From Sporosarcina trichiuri (lineage in GTDB: Bacteria > Bacillota > Bacilli > Bacillales_A > Planococcaceae), in NCBI RefSeq assembly GCF_030406775.1, contig NZ_CP129119.1, positions 1,646,001 through 1,710,000 on the forward strand: 64,000 bases of DNA, written 5' to 3'. The notes under the pieces were generated by a model. It had not been told where the DNA came from and made no database searches. It was given only the letters and a program-made list of their open reading frames with translations. Positions 58,918 to 64,000 of this stretch are shown in pieces. Both the position numbers and the translations under genes were made by a program. Positions within the stretch are counted from its first letter, which is position 1. Every line of letters starts with the position of its first letter.

Positions 58918-58940
58918 ATTACCACTCTCCCAAAATTCAA

Positions 58941-58955
58941 TATTTTCTAATATTT
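58941..58955 (-). promoter_or_regulatory. CodY-box-like motif before the asparaginase operon
   Basis: Minus strand AAATATTAGAAAATA, eleven of fifteen matches to AATTTTCWGAAAATT, about 25 bases before the proposed start. CodY control would suit a nitrogen scavenging operon. AT-rich context makes chance likely. Confidence 0.3.
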
Positions 58956-59057
58956 TATTACACAATCAATCTCATTACAACCCCTTAATTGAAGTTTTTG
59001 AACTTTTGTATAATCGGGTTTTAATAAGTTACTTCACGTGGATTAATGTAATTAACT

Positions 59058-59094
59058 AAAAAAGCCGCCGATGAACAGTTATTGCTCATCGGCG
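59058..59094 (-). terminator. Terminator of the small PepSY gene
   Basis: Minus strand CGCCGATGA / TCATCGGCGGC followed by TTTTTT. Confidence 0.8.
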
Positions 59095-59103
59095 ACTAGT
59101 ATA

Positions 59104-59361
59104 TCAGTCAGGTTTCACACGCAGCACACGCCCGGTATTGGCGTCCACTTCCACTTCGAATTTGTGGCCTTCCACAGTCCGGATCTCCACTTCGTAGATC
59201 AGGGTGCCGTGTTCATATTCCAGTTCTGCTTTGACGACCTGGCCCGGCACTTGCTGCAGCGCAGCAGACATGGCCTGTTCCATCGAGATCCGCCGGTATT
59301 GGGGGTTCTGCCAGTGGTTTGCCCAATAGGGGTTCGGTTCCGTCCAGTTCTGGTTTGTCAT
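59104..59361 (-). CDS. Small PepSY-domain protein
   Basis: 85 residues, one PepSY-like domain: ISMEQAMSAALQQVPGQVVKAELEYEHG then YEVEIRTVEGHKFEVEVDANTGRVLRV. No signal peptide or membrane segment. Start at 59361 behind GGAGGAGAT. PepSY domains often inhibit peptidases, but function here is unknown. Unrelated in strand logic to the PepSY membrane protein at 49 kb. Confidence 0.82.
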   Translation of the reverse strand: MTNQNWTEPNPYWANHWQNPQYRRISMEQAMSAALQQVPGQVVKAELEYEHGTLIYEVEIRTVEGHKFEVEVDANTGRVLRVKPD

Positions 59362-59455
59362 GCTATCTCCTCCAATTCGCTTTATCCCTGACAGTGTATG
59401 CGGGCTTAAAGGAAATGTGAGACAGGAAGACGGCATACCGGTGAGAACCGTGCGG

Positions 59456-59728
59456 CTAATTTGGTGACGGTTCGTTTTTGTGATCGTCAAGGTAATTCAG
59501 AAATTCGATATAGTATGCCATAGCCCGGGGATAGTGATTTTGCCCGTTTTTATAGATCCTGTCGATCTGTTCCAGCATCCCATCCGTGATTTCCCGTTCC
59601 TCTGAATAGATCCCGTGCCGTTTCAAGTTATGCAGCCGGTTGTCGTACTGCTCTGCCGACACGTCGGATAACGGGCGGACGCCGGGTTTTAATTCGTGCC
59701 TAGTTTTAAGATAGTCGATGAATTTCAT
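59456..59728 (-). CDS. Hypothetical protein, 90 residues
   Basis: MKFIDYLKTRHELKPGVRPL start, charged and soluble, with EITDGMLEQIDRIYKNGQ and YYIEFLNYLDD helices. No motif recognised. Its stop lies 94 bases before the small PepSY gene, with no terminator between, so the two may be cotranscribed. GGAGCACA precedes ATG 59728. Confidence 0.6.
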   Translation of the reverse strand: MKFIDYLKTRHELKPGVRPLSDVSAEQYDNRLHNLKRHGIYSEEREITDGMLEQIDRIYKNGQNHYPRAMAYYIEFLNYLDDHKNEPSPN

Positions 59729-59780
59729 CCATTGTGCTCCTCTATGGTTTATGGACGCGTCTTTTCTTTCGAATAAAACA

Positions 59781-59811
59781 GAACAAAACCTATCTGCCTC
59801 GCAGATAGGTT
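59781..59811 (-). terminator. Terminator of the acyltransferase gene
   Basis: Minus strand AACCTATCTGC / GCAGATAGGTT, then TTGTTCTGTTTT. It lies 109 bases past the acyltransferase stop. Confidence 0.7.
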
Positions 59812-59919
59812 CGTTATCCTATTCCAGCGCTCAGGTAGTTTCTACCCACCTCAAGGAAACTATAAACATAGGAAAACTTCAGATTTGAAGGGTGCCTGCT
59901 GCATGTACAGCACAATCAC

Positions 59920-60945
59920 TTACGGTATCATCCCCCTGAGTACAGGCACTTTCTTGATGATATAGACGAGAATCGTGCTGATTGCAACGACAAGCACCGT
60001 CTTATACGGGATTCCGATTGCCGGGTGAAGATTGAACCAGACGAAATCGAACTTCTCATGGAGCGTCTGCATGACGAGGACATGGATCAGGTAAATGCCG
60101 AAGCTCGCTTCACTGATCACTTTGCCGACCCAGGGCAGCGGCGTCCTGCCGACTGCCGTGTACTTGAACAGGACGAACAGGGCTATCGTGATCAGGAAGA
60201 CGTTCGGTGAGTGCTCGTCATACCAGAAGTACTCGAGCGGGTCATCACTCGAAACCGATCCACGGTACGTCATGAAGAATGTGATCAGCCAGCCGGCCAG
60301 TCCGCCGGCATAGATGAGTTTCCGGACGGCGGGACGCAGATCATAGGTGAATAGATAATAGCCGAGCATGTAATACCCGACGTAATGCGAGACGAATAAG
60401 AGTTCGATTTCAATCCGGTAGCCGACCATGTACGTCATCCAGTGCATGATGACGGAAGCGATCAGCCAGAGAATCAGGAAATATTCGATATCCGTCCTCT
60501 TTGCATTCCGGACAAGCACCTTGAGCAGCGGTGTGATGAGATAGAGTCCGGCAATCATGTAAAGGAACCAGAGATGATACATGATATCCCCCGTCGCGAG
60601 CCTCTCCACAAAATCGGACATGGAAAAGCTGTATGCCCCTTTACGGACTTCATTGGCATAGTAGATCACACTCCAGATCAGCAGCGGAATGACGATCTTG
60701 CCCATCCGTTTCTTCAGGAACTCGGCTGTCGGGATCTCCCTGCGGCTGCTGAGCATCAGTGCCCCGCTGATCATGACGAACATCGGCACGGCCCATCTGC
60801 TGAGGGATTCGTAGAAGTTCCCGGCCATCCAGGGACTTGTATAATTTTGCGAGCGGTCCGTCACGACACCTGCCGAGACATGGATGACAACAACTGCAAC
60901 TGCCGCCAGAATACGCAGCCAGTCGAAATAGAGTAGCCGTTTCAT
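59920..60945 (-). CDS. Acyltransferase family 3 membrane protein
   Basis: 341 residues, about ten membrane helices. N-terminal LYFDWLRILAAVAVVVIHVSAG carries the family's catalytic-type His and Arg; MFVMISGALML and GDIMYHLWFLYMIAGLYLITPLL follow. Members O-acetylate peptidoglycan or exopolysaccharide. Lacks the SGNH domain of OatA, so acetylation of a surface glycan is the best guess. Start 60945 behind GGGGA. Divergent from the VanZ-like gene. Confidence 0.85.
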   Translation of the reverse strand: MKRLLYFDWLRILAAVAVVVIHVSAGVVTDRSQNYTSPWMAGNFYESLSRWAVPMFVMISGALMLSSRREIPTAEFLKKRMGKIVIPLLIWSVIYYANEVRKGAYSFSMSDFVERLATGDIMYHLWFLYMIAGLYLITPLLKVLVRNAKRTDIEYFLILWLIASVIMHWMTYMVGYRIEIELLFVSHYVGYYMLGYYLFTYDLRPAVRKLIYAGGLAGWLITFFMTYRGSVSSDDPLEYFWYDEHSPNVFLITIALFVLFKYTAVGRTPLPWVGKVISEASFGIYLIHVLVMQTLHEKFDFVWFNLHPAIGIPYKTVLVVAISTILVYIIKKVPVLRGMIP

Positions 60946-61064
60946 CGTGTTTCCCCGTTTCAATGGTTGAAGTAGTTGCTCCTCCTATTCCCTTTCCGGC
61001 CTGTTTGCTAACTTGGCAGATTCAGGCGGACGGCCCGGAAGTGTCTGCAAAGAATCAGCAATTA

Positions 61065-61079
61065 TGGTATACTCGCACC
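61065..61079 (+). promoter_or_regulatory. Extended -10 promoter giving a leaderless start
   Basis: TGGTATACT at 61065-61073, an extended -10, ends six bases before the ATG at 61080. The expected transcription start coincides with the start codon, and no Shine-Dalgarno sequence is visible. Confidence 0.55.
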
Positions 61080-61556
61080 ATGAAAAAACTTGTCGCCCTA
61101 CTGCTCATCGGTATCATTGCCGGTCTCTTCATCTCTTCCAGCCAGACATACGACCAACAGACGATCGTTCCGGACCTGGAGCGTCTGCTGCCGGACCGGC
61201 CTCTCGAAGGGCCGCTGTCCAAGCTGGAAATCCCCTATTGGGGGAAAACCATCTCCGTGGAGGAACGGGGCTATTACTATTTCCTCGAATTCCTGATCCG
61301 CAAAGCGGCGCACTTCTTCACATTCGGCGTACTGGCCGCCGTCCTGTACTGGCTGCTGCCGAAGATGCGCCTCCGTTTCTTCCTGGCGCTGCTGCTGTCG
61401 TTCGCTGCCGCCTCTGCGGATGAATTCCATCAGTCACTGACAGGCGGCAGGACCGCCACCTGGCAGGATGTCGCGCTCGATCTGTCGGGCGCAATCGTCT
61501 TCCTGACCGTGATCCGGCTGTTCACACCGCGCAGAACACGCCGGACCACACGCTGA
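61080..61556 (+). CDS. VanZ-like membrane protein
   Basis: 158 residues with about four membrane helices: KKLVALLLIGIIAGLFISSSQ, then after a soluble stretch FLIRKAAHFFTFGVLAAVLYWL, RFFLALLLSFAAASADEFHQS and DVALDLSGAIVFLTVI. HFFTFG and DEFHQ are the VanZ hallmarks. Role in envelope or teicoplanin-type tolerance in relatives; otherwise unknown. No ribosome site; probably leaderless. An in-frame upstream start at 60963 would require 39 unlikely residues. Confidence 0.87.
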   Translation: MKKLVALLLIGIIAGLFISSSQTYDQQTIVPDLERLLPDRPLEGPLSKLEIPYWGKTISVEERGYYYFLEFLIRKAAHFFTFGVLAAVLYWLLPKMRLRFFLALLLSFAAASADEFHQSLTGGRTATWQDVALDLSGAIVFLTVIRLFTPRRTRRTTR

Positions 61557-61593
61557 AAACGCCATGGAATCCCTGTAGAAAGGATGCTGACGT

Positions 61594-61812
61594 ATGCAGG
61601 AGTACAAGATCACCTATTTCTTCGATGAGGACCATTACATCCGCCGGTTTGTCCATTATGACAATGCCGAGGATGTCGTGGCGCTGCTCGCAAGCGAACG
61701 CGACCGGTACATTTCGTTCTGGGACAGCCGGGGGATCTACCATGAACTGAATACAGCCAATGTCCGGGTCACCCAGTTTTCCGAATACCATCGGGATCAG
61801 CTGGCAGACTGA
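61594..61812 (+). CDS. Hypothetical protein, 72 residues
   Basis: MQEYKITYFFDEDHYIRRFV start, soluble, mixed charge; no motif recognised. GAAAGGATG precedes ATG 61594. 37 bases after the VanZ-like gene with no intervening terminator, so cotranscription is likely. A hairpin terminator follows. Confidence 0.65.
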   Translation: MQEYKITYFFDEDHYIRRFVHYDNAEDVVALLASERDRYISFWDSRGIYHELNTANVRVTQFSEYHRDQLAD

Positions 61813-61823
61813 CGGACTCCAGA

Positions 61824-61856
61824 ATGTCCATCCATTGCCAGATGGGCATCTTTTTT
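61824..61856 (+). terminator. Terminator of the VanZ/hypothetical pair
   Basis: Stem ATGTCCATC / GATGGGCAT followed by CTTTTTT. Confidence 0.75.
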
Positions 61857-61862
61857 CAATTT

Positions 61863-61888
61863 GTTTCAAGTCTTCCGAGAAAGGGCAA
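61863..61888 (+). promoter_or_regulatory. Sigma-B-like promoter of the YflT-type gene
   Basis: GTTTCA-14 bases-GGGCAA, close to the SigB consensus GTTTAA-N13-15-GGGTAT, 40 bases before ATG 61929. Fits a general stress protein. Confidence 0.55.
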
Positions 61889-61928
61889 GGACTCAGTATG
61901 AGAGACCGACGAATGGAGGAACTGATAG

Positions 61929-62414
61929 ATGAACAGAGAATTCGCAGGTATATTTGAAAGTGAGACGGAATTACTCGAAAAAATCAATGAACTTCACCGC
62001 ATGGGGATTGCAGAGGAAAATATGTATGTCGTCACGAAGGACAAGGAGGATGTGTCCATTGTCCGCGGCCGCACAGATGCGGAAATCCAGGAAACCGAAG
62101 CCTCTTGGTGGGACCGGTTCACGTCATTCTTGAGTGACGAGCAGCCAGCGCGCAAAGCGCTGCACCGCATGGACCTGACCGAAGACGAAGCCGACCGCTA
62201 CATTGCAGCGGTTGAAAATGGCTCGTTCCTGTTATACGTTGACAAAGGCGACTTCTGGGATATGGCCGACCACGATGCCGGCAATCTGACCGAGGACATC
62301 GGCAAGCGGATGGACACCGGTGAAATTCTGCCGGAGCAAAATGATGCGGCGGAACAGGAGAAGTTTCTCGATGATGCACGGGTGGAGCATCAGAATGCGA
62401 AGTATAAGTTGTAA
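61929..62414 (+). CDS. YflT/general stress protein 17M family
   Basis: 161 residues. N-terminal YflT-like domain: FAGIFESETELLEKINELHRMGIAEENMYVVTKDKEDV through a WWDRF motif and MDLTEDEADRYIAAVENGSFLLYV. Acidic C-terminal tail. Relatives belong to the SigB regulon; biochemical function unknown. GGAGG lies well upstream of ATG 61929. Confidence 0.82.
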   Translation: MNREFAGIFESETELLEKINELHRMGIAEENMYVVTKDKEDVSIVRGRTDAEIQETEASWWDRFTSFLSDEQPARKALHRMDLTEDEADRYIAAVENGSFLLYVDKGDFWDMADHDAGNLTEDIGKRMDTGEILPEQNDAAEQEKFLDDARVEHQNAKYKL

Positions 62415-62421
62415 GAAGAAT

Positions 62422-62467
62422 AAAAGCGGGCCGGCTCTGAGTTGACAGAGCCGGCCCGCTTTTTTTG
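62422..62467. terminator. Strong bidirectional terminator
   Basis: Perfect 15-pair stem AGCGGGCCGGCTCTG / CAGAGCCGGCCCGCT, loop AGTTGA, flanked by AAAA and TTTTTTT; shared by the YflT-type gene and the convergent Ig-like gene. Confidence 0.92.
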
Positions 62468-62514
62468 TTATTGTTTTACCAGTGTGTTTTAAGCAGGATA
62501 TTCATCGCTACACA

Positions 62515-64000
62515 TTATCGTGATCTTTTCACTGTAGCACCTGTAGTGAGTGTATTTCCTACTCCATCAGTCAGTTTGTTGCCAGCTGCAGGCTGGATAG
62601 TAATTGTTTGTGCTAACTCTTCTTCAGAGAAACCGCCAGTCACTACCGCAGTAGCTTTAGTTTTATCTTTAGAATTTAGCGTTGTTTTGACTTTCTTAGC
62701 GACAGTCTTATCGCCTGCCAAAATCTCCATATTGATTGGCGATCCTGTAACGGCCTCGGAGAATGTCAAATCAATTGTGCCATTAACAGTCATAACTGCG
62801 GATTCAATTACAGGTGCAACGTTTTCGTTGAAAGTTACCTTCCTTGTATCAGATTCCATGGCTTTTGTTGAACCTTCAGCCTTGATATTTTTGACTGTCA
62901 CATAACGTTTCCCTGTTTCATCAATTGAACCGGGTGCCAACTGGAGTACTGCTGTTTGTGCAACTGTTTCATCATCACCCTCTACGACTTCGTTGAGAGT
63001 GACACTTTGCACAGCTACTCCATTGATCGAATAGTTTGCTGTGTTCAATGCAGTGCTTCCGTCTACTTTCTTATCAAACGTAACGTTCACTTTTGTGTTA
63101 TCATCCGCGTCTTGCTCGATTTTTGTTACCTTCACCAGTTCAGCATTCTCTGCCGCAGCATCTTTACCACGTGTGAACGTTACATCTTTTGAAGCTGCAT
63201 TTACGTTATAAGCTGATGCCACGTTTTCGAATGAGAGATTGACATTATATTTTGCGCCTTCTGAATCGGCATCATTTAATAGAGTACCCAATTCCACAAC
63301 TACTTTAGCAGCGTCATCTTCAACTTTTGCTACAACCGCAGATTTATTTACATTCTGCGTAACTCCGTCTGTACGAAGATATGTTCCGGCAATTTTCACT
63401 TTTGAATCCTCTGAGACATTTACTTTTTTGTCGAAAGTGATTTCCAGCAATTCTTTGTCGCCGTCTTTGTCTTTGATGACCTTAGTTGAAGTCACTTCAG
63501 GCGCAGCAGTGTCTTTTGTGAATGTGATAAGGCGTGATGATTCTGCGCCTGTTTCTCCACTTAAATCAGTGTAGTTGTTAACTGTGACAGTTAGAGATCC
63601 ATCGAGCACTTCATTGGTAGTTACTACATATTTCAATGGGTTCGAAACGTCTTTTTCGACAGTCTTCACAGTACCCCCCGACAGATTAATTTCAGGCTTG
63701 CCTGCTAGCTGCTCCGAGAATTCCACAGTGAATTCTTTAGCGCCTGTCTGTGCGATGTTACCTACTGTCGGCGGTGTGCCGTCCTTTTCACCTTTAGTGA
63801 ATGTGGCAGTTGCCGAATTAGCAGCAATGGTGTTGTCCGCCATATCTTTCGCATTTGCAAATTCCACGTTCACCTTCTTGCCAGCGTCCATGCCAGAAGG
63901 CAACGTGAAGAGCACTTCACTGTCACCAGAATTGAAAGAGTTGTCTATATTGTCATCACCGTATACTGTGCCGTTTTCATTAGTATAACGAAGTGTTCCG
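62515..64000 (-). CDS. Large surface protein with repeated Ig-like domains, 5' end cut off by window
   Basis: 495 codons visible to the window edge; the frame is open to base 64000. At least four Ig-like units, each built around T/V-x-FDKKV or FSEA/Q motifs: FTVEFSEQLAGKP, LEITFDKKVNVSEDSKV, VNVTFDKKVDGSTALNTANY, and IDLTFSEAVTGSP. Low in Cys, rich in Thr/Val/Asp. This is the usual C-terminal make-up of S-layer proteins of Bacillales, whose SLH domains and signal peptide would lie upstream outside the window. No sorting signal at the C-terminus. Probably a SecA2/SlaP cargo, by inference. Convergent with the YflT-type gene. Confidence 0.85.
   Translation of the reverse strand, partial: GTLRYTNENGTVYGDDNIDNSFNSGDSEVLFTLPSGMDAGKKVNVEFANAKDMADNTIAANSATATFTKGEKDGTPPTVGNIAQTGAKEFTVEFSEQLAGKPEINLSGGTVKTVEKDVSNPLKYVVTTNEVLDGSLTVTVNNYTDLSGETGAESSRLITFTKDTAAPEVTSTKVIKDKDGDKELLEITFDKKVNVSEDSKVKIAGTYLRTDGVTQNVNKSAVVAKVEDDAAKVVVELGTLLNDADSEGAKYNVNLSFENVASAYNVNAASKDVTFTRGKDAAAENAELVKVTKIEQDADDNTKVNVTFDKKVDGSTALNTANYSINGVAVQSVTLNEVVEGDDETVAQTAVLQLAPGSIDETGKRYVTVKNIKAEGSTKAMESDTRKVTFNENVAPVIESAVMTVNGTIDLTFSEAVTGSPINMEILAGDKTVAKKVKTTLNSKDKTKATAVVTGGFSEEELAQTITIQPAAGNKLTDGVGNTLTTGATVKRSR

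Overview
The window reads as a chromosomal segment of a moderate-GC, Gram-positive, S-layer-bearing member of the Bacillales, most likely Planococcaceae (Sporosarcina/Bhargavaea/Planococcus-like). That placement is inferred. It rests on Bacillus-type genes (comK, degS-degU, sda, yvyE, tagO, the hemE-hemH pair), a SecA2 plus S-layer-assembly gene pair, several SLH-domain proteins and a T-box-controlled ilv-leu operon. No phage, IS element, CRISPR array, rRNA or tRNA was seen. The window is ordinary core and cell-surface chromosome with a few unusual non-coding structures.

Layout. 1-2.6 kb: hemE-hemH (minus; hemH runs off the left edge), divergent from a HmoB-like haem monooxygenase. 2.7-10.8 kb: an M20 amidohydrolase, comK, a YhjD-like gene, a lipoprotein, degU-degS, yvyE, an LCP ligase and tagO. 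11-14.3 kb: secA2-slaP, followed by two copies of a 21-nt-periodic repeat array. 14.8-20.1 kb: nagB, a three-gene ba3-type cytochrome oxidase operon and a GAF/degenerate-GGDEF/EAL protein. 20.3-27.1 kb: an SCP2 protein, an SDR, a GT4 glycosyltransferase, an NlpC/P60-SLH wall hydrolase behind a triple WalR-type site, a chemoreceptor and a class V aminotransferase. 27.2-37.4 kb: ilvD, then a T-box leader and ilvB-ilvN-ilvC-leuA-leuB-leuC-leuD, all minus strand, with a promoter and cre-like site in front of ilvD. 37.6-37.9 kb: a DnaA-box cluster and the tiny gene sda. 38-48 kb: two tandem SLH-anchored nucleotidases and a large secreted nuclease; a third copy of the 21-nt repeat array lies between an acyl-CoA-dehydrogenase-like gene and the nuclease gene. 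48.3-50.5 kb: a DUF488 protein and a PepSY membrane protein with a His/Met-rich loop. 50.6-58.9 kb: a minus-strand operon of L-asparaginase, a peptide-type ABC importer, an unrecognised winged-helix regulator and a C26 gamma-glutamyl hydrolase. 59-62.4 kb: small hypotheticals, an acyltransferase-3, an apparently leaderless VanZ-like gene and a YflT-type stress protein with a sigma-B-like promoter. 62.5-64 kb: the C-terminal part of a large Ig-like, probably S-layer, protein that runs off the right edge.

How the genes fit together. A cell-surface theme recurs: SecA2/SlaP for export of S-layer proteins, TagO and LCP for wall polymers, and SLH-bearing hydrolase and nucleotidases as cargo of that envelope. 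A transition-state regulation theme also recurs: DegS-DegU, ComK and Sda with its DnaA boxes. The secreted nuclease and nucleotidases form a plausible nucleic-acid scavenging set. The asparaginase/ABC/C26 operon looks like a scavenging pathway for amide or gamma-glutamyl compounds. The most unusual sequence signal is the family of three TGTCCGATA arrays, each lying between the terminators of convergent genes.
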